64,000 nt of DNA from CAYZWU01 sp964482235 (GCA_964482235.1 CAYZWU010000032.1:3287-67286); one strand, 5' to 3'; shown: positions 16,297-26,372, counted from the first letter of the stretch. Notes: a model not told the origin generated them from the sequence alone. Numbers and translations are program-made.

Positions 16297-18930
16297 ATGA
16301 TGAGAACTACTCGATCCCTCCTGAAAGGCGTGTTGGCCGTTACGCTGATCGCTTCATCGTTCGCTGCCTCGACGGTTCTGGCCGGCGATGATTTCACCCT
16401 CGCCGAGTACACGCCGAACGATGTCCTGCTTTTCACGGCGACAAAGGGCAATCCCGAGCGCGACTTCATCGATCGCTACTGGGACGAAGTCTTCGACGAG
16501 CTGGAGAAGTCGGGACTCGACGAGGATCTGATCGACCTGTTCAGCACCCTGATCGGGCTGGCCGGCCAGGACCGCACGGAAGAGATCAACGAGCTCAAGG
16601 ACCGCGCGCTTCAACTCATCGAAGGCGTCGACTGGGACGACCTGGGAGGAAGGGAGACGGCCTTCATCGAGAGGATCACGCCTCTCACCGATTTCTCGGA
16701 CTCCAATCCGCCGATCCTGATGCCCGACATGGTCCTGATGCTTCGCGGCAGCAGCGAAGGAGCGTCGCGGAACTACGAAGGCCTCGTCAGGATCCTGGAT
16801 GCCGCCGTCGCCGAGATCAACAAGGCCGTCGGCGCCAGGGTCCTGATCGTGAGGAAGTCCGCGCTCGAGGGGATGAAGATCGCGAGCGTGAACCTTCTGG
16901 AGATGGCTCCCGTCCGCCTGAAGCTGCCTCTTTCCGTGGCGCTGCGCGGCGACATCATCGTGATCGGCATCCGGGAGACCCTGTTCGCCGACGTCATGCA
17001 GATCATGGACGGGAACAGCAAGAAGAAGATCCTGGCAGATGATCCCCATTTCCGGAACGCTTTCGCCGGCCTGCCCGCTGCCGAGGACTCCAAGACGTTC
17101 TTCAACATGCAGGCCCTGATCAAGCCCCTGCGCTCCTCGATCGAGATGATCGTGACGAAGGAGACAGGCCCGCGCGACGTCTACGTCCATTCGGGGATGA
17201 AGGCCGATATCAACGGCACCAACGCCGATGCCATGGCCGCCTACAAGCGGGGCAACATCGAGCAGGCGCTGGCCCTGACGAAGAAGGCCTACGAGAAGGC
17301 GCCGAACAACTGCATCATCCTGTACAACATGGCCTGCTTCAACACGCTGGCCGGCAACAGGGACGAGGGGCTCGACTGGCTGGGGAAGGCGGTGAAGGCC
17401 GGCTTCTACGCGCCCCGGAAGATCTCGGGAGACATGGACCTCGACAGCCTTCGCGGCGACCCGAGGTACGAAGCCGCTCTGGCCATGGCAGCGGAGATGT
17501 CGACACGGCACCATGCGCGGGACGTGGTGGAAAACTATTCCAGCGAGGGGGAAGCCTACAGCATCCTCATGAAGGTCCATCAGACGTACGAGACCAAGGA
17601 TTACGAGCAAGGGCTGAAGCTCATCAAGCAGGCCTATGCCATCGCGCCCGATGATTCGAAGATCATCTACACCTTCGCATGCCTTCACACCCTGCTCGGA
17701 CATGCGGCTGAAGGCCTCGATTTTCTGGATCAGGCCGTCGAGGCCGGATTCTACTGCCCCAGGCACATGATGAAGGATCTTGACCTCGAAAGCGTCCGGA
17801 ACCACCCTCGGTTCGAGAAGGCCGTCGCCGCGGCGAGAAAGAAGGCGGAGGAATACGCCGTTCGCCGGACCGACGGCCGGAGAGCCATGATCAAGCGGCT
17901 CATCGACCGGATAGCCGATGCAGCGGGGATACTCGACTACTCCGCCACTGTGGAGACAACGGACGGCTACTCGACCGAGACGGAATCGATCACCGTTCTG
18001 GTTCCCGGTGCAGAGAAATATCCTGTCTACAGCCTCTTCGGGAAGCGGCCCCTTCTGACCGACTTCGACCGGTACCTCCCCGAGGAGACGAAGTCGTTCT
18101 CCATCGCCGGCGGCATCGATCTGGATGCGCTCTACGAGTTCATCTGGGAGACGGTCGCCCTGATCGGTCCCGAAGGGATGAAGGCGCTCGCCGAGCTGGA
18201 GAAGATCCAGGAGCAGATCGGGATCGACATCCGGCGCGATGTGATCGACTGGATCGACGGCGACTCGATCAGCCTGACGATGCAGGACGGCAGTACGGTA
18301 ACGTTGTTCAAGGTCAGGGACGAGAAGACGGCAAAGGACAAGATCGCCAAGGCCATCGACTTCGGCTCGAATAAGATGATGGAGGTGGTGTCCCAGAATC
18401 CCGCCCTTGCCGGCCTGGCGATGATGCGCATCCGCACCTCGCCGGTCAAGCACGACGCGCTCGAGGGTTTCCAGAACATCCACTTCACCATCTCGCCGGA
18501 GCCGCTCGTCTGGGGTGTGGCCGACGGTTACGTGATCTTCGGTTCCTCGGCCGACTCCATCGCGCTTTGCCTGGCCACGGCGCGGGGCGAGCATCCCAGC
18601 ATCCGCAGCAATGCAAACGCGATGAAGGAGGCGCTGCTGCCCGATGGACCGTTCTGTGGTTTGTCCCTCAGCGACAGGCGCAGCCTCGGCGAGGATGTGG
18701 CGTCCGGATTCGAGGTCGGATCGATGGTCTGCGGGATGATGGGTGCCTTCATCCCCGATCCCAAGGCCCGGCCCGTGATCGGGAAGATCTCGAATATCTT
18801 CGGCAAGCTGGCCCCGGTGGCACGCAAGGTCGACTTCTACAAGTCCGCCGCATCGTGCACGACCTTCGACGGAAAGAAGTGGCATAACCGCAGCGTCACG
18901 CACTACTTCTCGCCTGAAGAACGGAAGTAG
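16297..18930 (+). CDS. Secreted protein with two TPR units, function unknown
   Basis: 877 residues from the ATG at 16297 (AGAGAAGGA upstream), with a signal peptide (MMRTTRSLLKGVLAVTLIASSFAASTVLA). The N-terminal third (about 30-310) and the C-terminal third (about 600-860) share the style of proteins that track amounts in '...VLLFTATKG...' and '...YVIFGSSADSIALCL...' strands, resembling DUF3352-like folds. In the middle are two copies of a TPR unit (EQALALTKKAYEKAPNN and QGLKLIKQAYAIAPDD), each followed by a similar block (DEGLDWLGKAVKAGFYAP / AEGLDFLDQAVEAGFYCP) ending in 'DLDSLRGDPRYEAAL' / 'DLESVRNHPRFEKAV'. That is the TPR end-of-group arrangement common in Planctomycetes. No catalytic motif is seen. 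It follows the sigma/kinase pair, so it may be part of the same signalling theme. Confidence 0.75.
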   Translation: MMRTTRSLLKGVLAVTLIASSFAASTVLAGDDFTLAEYTPNDVLLFTATKGNPERDFIDRYWDEVFDELEKSGLDEDLIDLFSTLIGLAGQDRTEEINELKDRALQLIEGVDWDDLGGRETAFIERITPLTDFSDSNPPILMPDMVLMLRGSSEGASRNYEGLVRILDAAVAEINKAVGARVLIVRKSALEGMKIASVNLLEMAPVRLKLPLSVALRGDIIVIGIRETLFADVMQIMDGNSKKKILADDPHFRNAFAGLPAAEDSKTFFNMQALIKPLRSSIEMIVTKETGPRDVYVHSGMKADINGTNADAMAAYKRGNIEQALALTKKAYEKAPNNCIILYNMACFNTLAGNRDEGLDWLGKAVKAGFYAPRKISGDMDLDSLRGDPRYEAALAMAAEMSTRHHARDVVENYSSEGEAYSILMKVHQTYETKDYEQGLKLIKQAYAIAPDDSKIIYTFACLHTLLGHAAEGLDFLDQAVEAGFYCPRHMMKDLDLESVRNHPRFEKAVAAARKKAEEYAVRRTDGRRAMIKRLIDRIADAAGILDYSATVETTDGYSTETESITVLVPGAEKYPVYSLFGKRPLLTDFDRYLPEETKSFSIAGGIDLDALYEFIWETVALIGPEGMKALAELEKIQEQIGIDIRRDVIDWIDGDSISLTMQDGSTVTLFKVRDEKTAKDKIAKAIDFGSNKMMEVVSQNPALAGLAMMRIRTSPVKHDALEGFQNIHFTISPEPLVWGVADGYVIFGSSADSIALCLATARGEHPSIRSNANAMKEALLPDGPFCGLSLSDRRSLGEDVASGFEVGSMVCGMMGAFIPDPKARPVIGKISNIFGKLAPVARKVDFYKSAASCTTFDGKKWHNRSVTHYFSPEERK

Positions 18931-18965
18931 CGGCCTCTGACCGCACGGATCGATCGGGAATGGAG

Positions 18966-19008
18966 AGCCCGCCCGGCAGCGCTTGCCGGCCGGGCTTTTC
19001 GTTTTTTT
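18966..19008. terminator. Rho-independent terminator
   Basis: Stem agcccgcccggc / gccggccgggct, then ttttcgttttttt. It lies between the convergent secreted TPR gene and the DUF2961 gene; the T tract favours termination of the rightward gene. Confidence 0.88.
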
Positions 19009-19023
19009 GCGGGGAACGATCTC

Positions 19024-20706
19024 TCAGGATCCTGATCCCACGCCCGGGACAAGATTCACGTCGTCGAGCGAGCGCGGAACGCGCCGCTTCACCTCATCGG
19101 TCGACGGGGCCGCGTTCCACGTTGCACCGGGCCTGGCGTACCAGATCGTCAGGGGCGCGAAGTTGATCCGCCCCGCCTTCCAGTGCCAGAGTTCCATGTC
19201 GAAGCGGAAGGAGTGCTCGAAAGGAATGATGTCGAGGCTGCGGAAGCGGCAGTTCACGCTGAAGCCGCCGTCTAGGTTTCCCTCGCCCTCGGGTTGGGCG
19301 TGGAAGGGCGCCTCGAAGAACTCGGGGCGGCACCAGGCGTAGCCATAGTAGTCCTCGGTACCAGTTCCCACGTGGGAAGGAAAGGCTTCGCCGTCGACGA
19401 AGATCTTCTCGTCCCCCTCGCCCCACCACGCATCGGCGCCGTTGTAGACGGCCAGGCAGTCCCCCGCGTAATGACCGGTGCCGTTGATCCTGATGTAGTT
19501 CAGATCCTCGGCATGGGTGCCGGCCATGCCGTCCGGCTTCTTCGTTTCACGATGGGCGTACTGCCTCCAGGCGGCGTGGAAGAGGAGCGACCGGTCGTCC
19601 CATTCCCAGTCGCCGCTCCGGACGAGGCCCCTGTGCAGGCGCACCGGCTGCTCGCCGAGGTTCCGGATGGTCACCTGCGCCGACTTCTCGAAGGGCATGA
19701 CCCAGTAGGAAGCCATCGACCCGTCCCGGGTCACCTCGATGTACCACGTCCGGTAGGGGCTCAGTCGATGGCCGGTGCCGAAGAAGTCGCCCACCGGGCA
19801 CCAGACCGTGTCCCGACCATCGAAGCTGATCTTGAGGAGGGTGGAACGAAGCGCCTGCTCGGCGTCATCGGCATCCAGGTTCAGGACCAGCTCGCGGATG
19901 GCCGCCGGTCCGGAAAGAGTGATCGATCGGCTCTCGCCCGGCCCGAGCGTCCCCGCCTCGAGAAGGGACAGCCGCCCCTCTCCGGGCCGGTCAATGCGCG
20001 CCAGCTCGTGCTGGACTCGGGCCAGGAGGGGCTTCGCACGGGTGAGCGCCTCGCCGGTGAAGCTCTCCACAGCCGTCCCCTCCTCGTAGGTCCTGTAGTT
20101 GATCTGGTAGTAGAGCGCCTCTCCCTTCTGACCGCCCCGGTCCGTGATCTTGTCGCTCTCGTAGGTGATCTTGCAGCTCTCGGCGTACGGTATGGGGAGA
20201 TAGAGGTTGTGGGCCCGGCGCCTGTATTCCGTCGAGGGCGAGATCGACGCACCGAGCGGGGGCGAGGCGAGGGCGCCGCCGCTGATCACCTCGGTGATGG
20301 GCCCCTCGATCACCGGCTGTTCGGACCCGTCGAGATAGATGCGGAGCGTCCCGTTGCTGAACTCTCCCCCGCCCGGACCGTGCCACGTCCCCCAGAACCG
20401 CACCACGGCGCCCGGCCCATCGGCATCCATCAGCACGTGCTCGATCCGGCCGTCCTTCTCCTCCTGGCGGACAAACTGGCTCCGGTCCCAGTTGGCGAAC
20501 CAGCCGGGCTGGCCGGGAGCGACGGTGTCGCGGTCGAAGCTGCTGAACTGGCGGCAGGTGAAGGAGGCGGCCGGCAGGCGGGCCGGCGCATCCCGGTCGG
20601 TCATCTCCTCGAGCAATGTCTCGAAGGTGATCGTCTCGACGCCTTCCGTCAACGTGCAGGCCATGGGCAGGGAAAGAAGAAGAGCAAGGACCAGGGAAAG
20701 GCGCAT
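19024..20706 (-). CDS. DUF2961 / glycoside hydrolase family 172-like secreted protein
   Basis: 560 residues from the ATG at 20706, with AGGAGG seven bases upstream, and a signal peptide or lipoprotein leader (MRLSLVLALLLSLPMACTL). Family features: the opening 'DRDTVAPGQPGWFANWD', 'GPGAVVRFWGTW', and the C-terminal jelly-roll block with WWGEGDEKIFVDGE, GTGTEDYYGYAWC and the PFHAQP segment. The TEDY(Y/F)G motif and the following acidic residues are the hallmark of DUF2961 (PF11175). Members include difructose-dianhydride- and arabinofuranose-processing enzymes (GH172), so a carbohydrate substrate is likely but cannot be chosen here. It starts 87 bases after the stop of the kinase at 20793 on the same strand. 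Confidence 0.85.
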   Translation of the reverse strand: MRLSLVLALLLSLPMACTLTEGVETITFETLLEEMTDRDAPARLPAASFTCRQFSSFDRDTVAPGQPGWFANWDRSQFVRQEEKDGRIEHVLMDADGPGAVVRFWGTWHGPGGGEFSNGTLRIYLDGSEQPVIEGPITEVISGGALASPPLGASISPSTEYRRRAHNLYLPIPYAESCKITYESDKITDRGGQKGEALYYQINYRTYEEGTAVESFTGEALTRAKPLLARVQHELARIDRPGEGRLSLLEAGTLGPGESRSITLSGPAAIRELVLNLDADDAEQALRSTLLKISFDGRDTVWCPVGDFFGTGHRLSPYRTWYIEVTRDGSMASYWVMPFEKSAQVTIRNLGEQPVRLHRGLVRSGDWEWDDRSLLFHAAWRQYAHRETKKPDGMAGTHAEDLNYIRINGTGHYAGDCLAVYNGADAWWGEGDEKIFVDGEAFPSHVGTGTEDYYGYAWCRPEFFEAPFHAQPEGEGNLDGGFSVNCRFRSLDIIPFEHSFRFDMELWHWKAGRINFAPLTIWYARPGATWNAAPSTDEVKRRVPRSLDDVNLVPGVGSGS

Positions 20707-20792
20707 TTCATCCTCCTGAGGTCTCCCGGACAATCTGCCGGACCCGGCTCTCGACCGGCCGGATAACCGAACTGCCCGGATTGAAAATGGAA

Positions 20793-23690
20793 CTACCGCT
20801 CGTTCATACACGACCTGGCCTTGGCCCGCACCCTCCGGATGATGTCCGCCGTCTCGATGGGCAGCTTCCCCCTGGCGAACAGCGCTTCCGCCTGCTCGAA
20901 GCAGGAACGGGCCCTGGCCTCGTGCTCGTCCTTGCCTTCAGGCTCCTCGGCAAGCCTCTTGTGGATCATGGCCAGAAAGTAAAGGTCGCGGGCATCCTCG
21001 GTCCAGTAGAATTCGCGCAGATCGCCGGGCCACCACCGTTTTCTCTCCTCCATGGCCTTTTCGAAGCTGTCCACCGCCATCTGATGGTAGCCGTAGAGAT
21101 GCCGCGACACACCGCTGGCGCTCAGGCAGATCGGCGGCATCCGCTCGCCCGGCTGACGGGCGGGGATCGCGGCTTGAACCAACCTTCCGGTCAGGGTGAC
21201 CAGCTCGTTCAATCCTGCACCGGGGTGCCTCAGCCGGTCCTCGGGAAAGGTCCCGATCAGGTGGCAGGCCTGGCTGAAGATCGACGAGGAATGGATCGCC
21301 ATGAGGTAGAGATCTTTCAGGTAGACAGTCGCCTCGTCATACCTTTCGTTCTTGAGATGAATGCGGCAGCAGAGCAGGTACACGGGAGCCTGAAGGTAGT
21401 CGCTCTTGTCTGAAGGCACTCTCCTGATGCTCCTCTGCGCCGACGTCCGCAGCATTTCCAGGGCTTCCTCCTCCCTGTCCATCTGCAGGACCAGTTCGGT
21501 CAGCGCGATCCTGGCGGACACATCGGAAGGCTGGAGCTCCAGCGCTTTCCGGTAGTACTCCTCTGCCTCGTCGAGGCGGCCCTTCCTGGCGAGTGCCTTG
21601 CCGATGCCGCTGTAGACGTTGTGGATGTTGCCGCCCGTATTGCCTTTCTCCTGCTTCAATGCTTTCCTGTTGAGGGCAAGAGCCTTGTCGTTCTTGCCGC
21701 GGAGAAGGCAGACGGCCCCCAGGGTGTTGAGCACCATGTGGCTCGGGCGATCGCCCGCAAGCTCGAAAGCGCGATCGAGACATGATTCCGCCCTGTCGAC
21801 CATGTCGAGGAAATCGAAGGACCGGGCGAAGAAATAATACGTCCTGCCAAGAAACGTCAGAACGGGCACGTTGTCGGGCCTGACGGTTCTGGCCTTCTCG
21901 AGCAGTTCGATCGCCACCTCGAACTCCTGGATCTCACCGCCTCGATGGAGATTCTCGAAGATGCTGATGCCGTTGTTCAGGTTCACCAGGAAATGCTCGG
22001 AATCGATCCGGATCGACTGGATTGCGGCCAGGGCCTTCGCGGGTGTCAGTTTCTCCGGATCCGCATCCCGCCAGACGAGGGCGTCCCCACCGACAGGATC
22101 GAACTCGCCGGCATCCAGCAGCGCCTGCCGGGCGCTTTCCAGGAGGCTCCTCTTCTCCTCCCGGTCCTCTCCCCCTTCTTCGGCCTTGGCCAGCCTGACG
22201 AGGCCGAGAAGGTAGTGGGCGTCCCTCTCGAGAGCAGTGTCGCCTCGCTCCCGGCAGCTCGACAAGCACTCCTCCAGAGCCGGCGCGGCACTTTTCCATC
22301 TCCCTTCTTCGAGAGCGAAAAGAGCCTGGAGCATCCGTCCGCATGGAGCCCCGGGATCCACCTCCCGGCACCACTTCCATCCATCCATCAGCTTGTGCTG
22401 ACGACGGGTGATCGCTTCGTTCACGGGTTTGTAGCGTTCCCTGATAGTCTCGAACTGCTGCCGCTGCTGCGCGGCCTTCTCCATCAGGACGAGGGAGACG
22501 GCGCCTGCAAGGAGCAGAAGGGCCGCCGCGGCGAAGGAGATGACCTTGTGCCGCTGGATCCACCTGGCGGACTTCCTGGCCAGCGATGCCGGGCGCGCGG
22601 CAATGTGATCGCCCCGGACCAGGCAGCGCAGATCGAGTGCGAAATCGGCCATGGTCCGGTATCGCCGGGCCGGGTCCTTCTCCATCGCCTTGGTGATCAC
22701 GGTCTCCAGGTCGGCGGAAATCTCGGAGTTCAGGAGGCGCGGTGATTTCGGTTCGATCGCCAGGATCTGGTGGAACACCTGCTCCGTGGTCTCGCCGTTG
22801 AAGGGGACGCAGCCGGCGGCAGCCTCGTAGAGCGTGACGCCGAGGGAGTAGATGTCGGTGCGGAAGTCGATGCCGCGACTCGAGGCCTTCACCTGCTCGG
22901 GGGACGCGTAATGGGGTGTGCCCCGGAATTCGCCTGTGAGGGTCAGCGTGAGCAGCTTGGTGTAGCGCGCCACGCTGAAGTCCATCAGCATGGGGTGGTT
23001 GTCCGGCGTGATCATGATGTTCGACGGCTTCACGTCCCTGTGGATGATCCCGGCCTGGTGCGCCGCGTCGAGCGCCCAGGCGATCCCGTGGATCCATTTC
23101 AGGACCTGCTGCAGCGGTAGCTTCTCGCCGCGCTCGGCCGCCTCGTGAAGCAGTTCGTCCAGCCCCTTGCCCTGTATCAGCTCCATGGCGAAGTAGCGGA
23201 CGTCCTGATCCTCCCCGCTTCCGAGAACGGTCACGATGTTGGGATGGCGCAGCTTGGAAATGGCCTGCACCTCCCGGCCGAACCGTGCTTCAGCCTCGAA
23301 AGTCCCTGCCCGTTCCGAACGGATCACCTTGAGCGCCACCCGCCGCCCCAGCGACTCCTGCACGGCGAGGTAGACGGTCCCCATGCCGCCCGCACCGAGG
23401 CGTCGGATCAGCCTGTACTCGCCGAGGGATTCGAAGGGCAAGCCCTGCTCAGGCTTCATGTCGTCGTGATGCGTCCCTTCCGCCGCTCCGGGCTGAACGA
23501 ACCGCGACCAGGCCGGTTTCTCGAGAAAATCGGGCCGGCGCTCGATGGCGTTGAGCAGTTCTTCGACGCTCCTGCGAAGGGATGGATCACCTTTGCAGGC
23601 CTCGTCGAGGAAGGCGGCGCGGCAGTCCGGTGCGCGCTCGAGGGCCGCGTGGAACACCTCCTCCACCCTGCTGCCCGGTTCAGCGGTCAT
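20793..23690 (-). CDS. Ser/Thr protein kinase with C-terminal TPRs (DFS variant)
   Basis: 965 residues from the ATG at 23690, preferred over ATG 23702 because GGAGG precedes it at ideal spacing. The kinase domain covers about 91-365: glycine loop GAGGMG (99-104), Lys121, HRDVKPSN (Asp219), but the metal-binding DFG is DFS (MLMDFSVARYT, 237-239). The Asp is kept, so activity may persist. One TM helix lies at about 388-408 (VISFAAAALLLLAGAVSLVLM). The rest is TPR-like helices (EEYYRKALELQPSDVSARIAL). It has no adjacent sigma factor, unlike the kinase at 12911, and precedes the DUF2961 gene. Confidence 0.92.
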   Translation of the reverse strand: MTAEPGSRVEEVFHAALERAPDCRAAFLDEACKGDPSLRRSVEELLNAIERRPDFLEKPAWSRFVQPGAAEGTHHDDMKPEQGLPFESLGEYRLIRRLGAGGMGTVYLAVQESLGRRVALKVIRSERAGTFEAEARFGREVQAISKLRHPNIVTVLGSGEDQDVRYFAMELIQGKGLDELLHEAAERGEKLPLQQVLKWIHGIAWALDAAHQAGIIHRDVKPSNIMITPDNHPMLMDFSVARYTKLLTLTLTGEFRGTPHYASPEQVKASSRGIDFRTDIYSLGVTLYEAAAGCVPFNGETTEQVFHQILAIEPKSPRLLNSEISADLETVITKAMEKDPARRYRTMADFALDLRCLVRGDHIAARPASLARKSARWIQRHKVISFAAAALLLLAGAVSLVLMEKAAQQRQQFETIRERYKPVNEAITRRQHKLMDGWKWCREVDPGAPCGRMLQALFALEEGRWKSAAPALEECLSSCRERGDTALERDAHYLLGLVRLAKAEEGGEDREEKRSLLESARQALLDAGEFDPVGGDALVWRDADPEKLTPAKALAAIQSIRIDSEHFLVNLNNGISIFENLHRGGEIQEFEVAIELLEKARTVRPDNVPVLTFLGRTYYFFARSFDFLDMVDRAESCLDRAFELAGDRPSHMVLNTLGAVCLLRGKNDKALALNRKALKQEKGNTGGNIHNVYSGIGKALARKGRLDEAEEYYRKALELQPSDVSARIALTELVLQMDREEEALEMLRTSAQRSIRRVPSDKSDYLQAPVYLLCCRIHLKNERYDEATVYLKDLYLMAIHSSSIFSQACHLIGTFPEDRLRHPGAGLNELVTLTGRLVQAAIPARQPGERMPPICLSASGVSRHLYGYHQMAVDSFEKAMEERKRWWPGDLREFYWTEDARDLYFLAMIHKRLAEEPEGKDEHEARARSCFEQAEALFARGKLPIETADIIRRVRAKARSCMNER

Positions 23691-24051
23691 ACTGTCCTCC
23701 ATCCCGTCGAAAAGATGAGATGAGCCCCTGAAAATTATAGGTAATCCGCGTGCAGGCCGTCACCCTCTATCAAGGAAATCGGGCCGATCCCTCGCGCGGG
23801 CTATAGCGCCGGACAGCCCGCAAATCCTTATTTTTCTGAAACGAACCCTATGCTAAGGCCCGATAATATGCTAGTTATGGATGTAGCTGGTTCAACGACT
23901 GAGTAACTTGTAGATGGGACAGAACGATTTCGATCCTGCCCACACTGGAATTCCTCAATCGTCCTAACTTAATATTTGGCCCGCGTAGCGGCCTCTTTCC
24001 AAGCGACCTGGAAAGGAAAAAGCAGGTCGATTACCCAAAGTGGAGATTGTC
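23691..24051. other. Divergent intergenic region / 5' leader of the RRM gene
   Basis: 361 bases, AT-richer than its surroundings. Contains sequences such as 'gataatatgctagttatgg' near 23861 that could serve as promoter elements, but no confident -35/-10 pair. A perfect 7-bp hairpin (CGACCTG at 24004-24010, CAGGTCG at 24023-24029) with an A/G-rich loop ends 22 bases before the RRM start codon and might affect its translation. Confidence 0.45.
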
Positions 24052-24330
24052 ATGGGTAAGAATTTGTATGTTGGCAACCTGAGCTTCGATATGGACAGCC
24101 AGGGCCTGGAAGAACTCTTCACCGCCTACGGCGTGGTGGACAGGGCAAACGTTATCAATGACCGCAACACCGGACGGAGCCGGGGATTCGGTTTCGTCGA
24201 GATGAGCAACGACGACGAAGCTCAGGCTGCAATCGAGGCGCTCAACGGCAAGGAGATCCTTGGGCGTGCCCTCACCGTCAACGAGGCGAGGGATCAGGGA
24301 GGCCAAGGCCGGAGAGAGCGCCGCTTCTGA
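24052..24330 (+). CDS. Small RNA-binding protein with one RRM domain
   Basis: 92 residues. The ATG at 24052 is preferred over the GTG at 24040 because GGAG sits six bases before it. A single RNA recognition motif fills the protein: RNP2 is LYVGNL (residues 4-9) and RNP1 is RGFGFVEM (about 43-50), with both aromatic RNA-contacting positions present, followed by a Gly/Arg-rich tail (DQGGQGRRERRF). Such stand-alone bacterial RRMs are single-stranded RNA binders, often cold- or stress-linked. It has its own long leader and its own terminator, so it is monocistronic. Confidence 0.95.
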   Translation: MGKNLYVGNLSFDMDSQGLEELFTAYGVVDRANVINDRNTGRSRGFGFVEMSNDDEAQAAIEALNGKEILGRALTVNEARDQGGQGRRERRF

Positions 24331-24356
24331 TCCTCCGAAAAGGGCAACAAGCAAGA

Positions 24357-24388
24357 GGAAGCCGCCTTAGCGCGGCTTCCTTTTTTTT
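24357..24388 (+). terminator. Rho-independent terminator of the RRM gene
   Basis: Stem ggaagccgc / gcggcttcc with a short loop, followed by T8, 27 bases after the stop. Confidence 0.93.
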
Positions 24389-24526
24389 ATCCCACCGCAA
24401 TCAGGGTAAGGGCTGGCTCTCGAGGGACGCAATTGCTATCATGTTGCGTTTGATAGTCTAACACCATTCTCCCATCCAACGCCTGAACTTTGAACATGAC
24501 AATGCATGCAGAGTGGAGTCCCCTCG

Positions 24527-26362
24527 ATGACACACCCGAAATCACTTCTGTCGGTTCTGATTCTATTCCTGTTCTTTTCTTTCCCTGCTCTCCCAGCCGA
24601 TTCTCCCTCGTCGCCCAAGGTGTCGGAAAAGATCGGACAGTGGATTGCTGCCCATCCGGAATCCGAAACGATCAAGGCATGGATCTACTTCCGGGACAAG
24701 GGGATCACTGATCCCGACGAACTGGCCGCCGCTCTGGCCGCTCGGCAGAAAGAGCTGAGCCCGCGCGTCCTCTGGCGCCGGTCCAAGGTGAAGAGCGAGC
24801 CGCTCGTCGACATCCGCGATCTCCCCATCCACCCCGCCTACAAGATGCAGGTCGTGATACCCGGAGTCAGGCACCGCACCGACAGCCGCGTCCTCAATGC
24901 CGTAAGTGTTGAAACGCCCATCGGGCACCTCGACCGCATCGCCGCTCTCGAATGCGTCTCGCGCATCGATCTCGTTGTGGGATTCAAGAGAACCGAGGTC
25001 ACGGCTTTGCCCCGCGCCCCCCTTCCCGGTCAGACGGGGCAGGGTCCGCGCGGTTTCGACTACGGCTACTCCGTCAACCAGTTGAACCAGATCAATATCC
25101 CGCCGGTCCATGACATCGGCTTCAACGGCGAAGGCGTGATCGTCTGCATGCTGGATACCGGTTTTTACAAGGACCACGAGGCCGTGGCCGGGCTGGACCT
25201 CCTCGACGAGTGGGACTTCATCAACGACGACGGCAACACGCAGAACGAGGCGGGCGACGATCCGGATCAGCATGACCACGGAACCTACACGTGGTCCGCG
25301 CTGGGCGGCATGAAGGACGGAACGATGTACGGTCCGGCCTTCGGGGCAAGCTTCCTGCTGGCCAAGACCGAAGACGTCACCCAGGAGGTCCCGATCGAGG
25401 AGGACTGGTGGACCGAAGGCATCGAGTGGGCCGAGGCCAGGGGGGCGGACGTGGCTTCCAGCTCGCTGGGCTACACGGACTGGTACGACTTCAGCGACAT
25501 GGACGGACATACGTGCGTGACCACCATCGCCGCCAACTGGGCTGCCGACAGGGGTGTCGTGGTGGTCAACTGCATGGGGAACAACGGCTGGTATCCCGGT
25601 GCCATCCTCGCGCCGGCCGACAGCGACAGCACCATATCCTGCGGCGCTGTCGATGATTACGGCTACCTGGCTTCCTTCAGCTCGACCGGCCCGACCTATG
25701 ACGGAAGGATCAAGCCGAACGTCTGCGCCCTGGGCGTCTACACGTTCTGCGCCGTGACGAGCGGCACCTCGGCTTACGGCTGGGTGCACGGGACCAGCCT
25801 TTCCACTCCTCTCGTGGGCGGGTCCGTGGCCCTGCTGCTCCAGGCGCACCCGGACTGGACGCCGGCGGACATCAAGGAGGCCCTGCAGAGCACGGCGAGC
25901 CAGAGCACCTCGCCGGACAACTACCTCGGCTGGGGCGTGATGGACTGCCTGGGCGTGCTGGACGCCGGCGGGCTCAGCATGCTTGACACCGACGTTTTCA
26001 CCCTTTCGGGCAACTGGGGAGGACAGGTCAATTTCACACTCAACGGCGGGACGCAGAACGCCAACCAGCCCTACACGCTCGTGGGATCCCTCTCGGGAAC
26101 GGAGCCGGGAATCCTTCTTCCCGGAAGCACGGTCACGCTGCCGCTCAACGTCGACTGGCTCTTCAACTACATCCTTGCGCACCTCAACTCGCCCGGCTTC
26201 TCCAACTTCCAGGGAACCCTGGACGGTTCGGGCACCACGACCGCAACGTTGAACGCTCCTGCCGTTCCCACCTACGTGGGAAGCACGGCGCACTTCGCCT
26301 ATGCCGTGGGCCCTCCCTGGACCGAGGCCTCCAACGCGGCGGCAATCATGATCGTCCCGTGA
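24527..26362 (+). CDS. Subtilisin-like serine protease (S8), secreted
   Basis: 611 residues from the ATG at 24527 (GGAG upstream), with a signal peptide (LLSVLILFLFFSFPALPA). A propeptide covers about 28-165 (the region with PESETIKAWIYFRDKGI is the usual inhibitor-type segment). The catalytic domain has Asp210 in VCMLDTGFYKDH, His251 in DHGTYTWSALGG, the oxyanion Asn in NCMGNNGW and Ser424 in HGTSLSTPLVGG, so the triad is complete. The C-terminal roughly 120 residues (after LDAGGLSMLDTD) form a beta-rich extension with no catalytic motif. It is an extracellular or periplasmic endopeptidase, convergent with the peroxiredoxin gene; the two are separated only by a 39-bp inverted repeat. Confidence 0.95.
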   Translation: MTHPKSLLSVLILFLFFSFPALPADSPSSPKVSEKIGQWIAAHPESETIKAWIYFRDKGITDPDELAAALAARQKELSPRVLWRRSKVKSEPLVDIRDLPIHPAYKMQVVIPGVRHRTDSRVLNAVSVETPIGHLDRIAALECVSRIDLVVGFKRTEVTALPRAPLPGQTGQGPRGFDYGYSVNQLNQINIPPVHDIGFNGEGVIVCMLDTGFYKDHEAVAGLDLLDEWDFINDDGNTQNEAGDDPDQHDHGTYTWSALGGMKDGTMYGPAFGASFLLAKTEDVTQEVPIEEDWWTEGIEWAEARGADVASSSLGYTDWYDFSDMDGHTCVTTIAANWAADRGVVVVNCMGNNGWYPGAILAPADSDSTISCGAVDDYGYLASFSSTGPTYDGRIKPNVCALGVYTFCAVTSGTSAYGWVHGTSLSTPLVGGSVALLLQAHPDWTPADIKEALQSTASQSTSPDNYLGWGVMDCLGVLDAGGLSMLDTDVFTLSGNWGGQVNFTLNGGTQNANQPYTLVGSLSGTEPGILLPGSTVTLPLNVDWLFNYILAHLNSPGFSNFQGTLDGSGTTTATLNAPAVPTYVGSTAHFAYAVGPPWTEASNAAAIMIVP

Positions 26363-26372
26363 TCGATGATCG

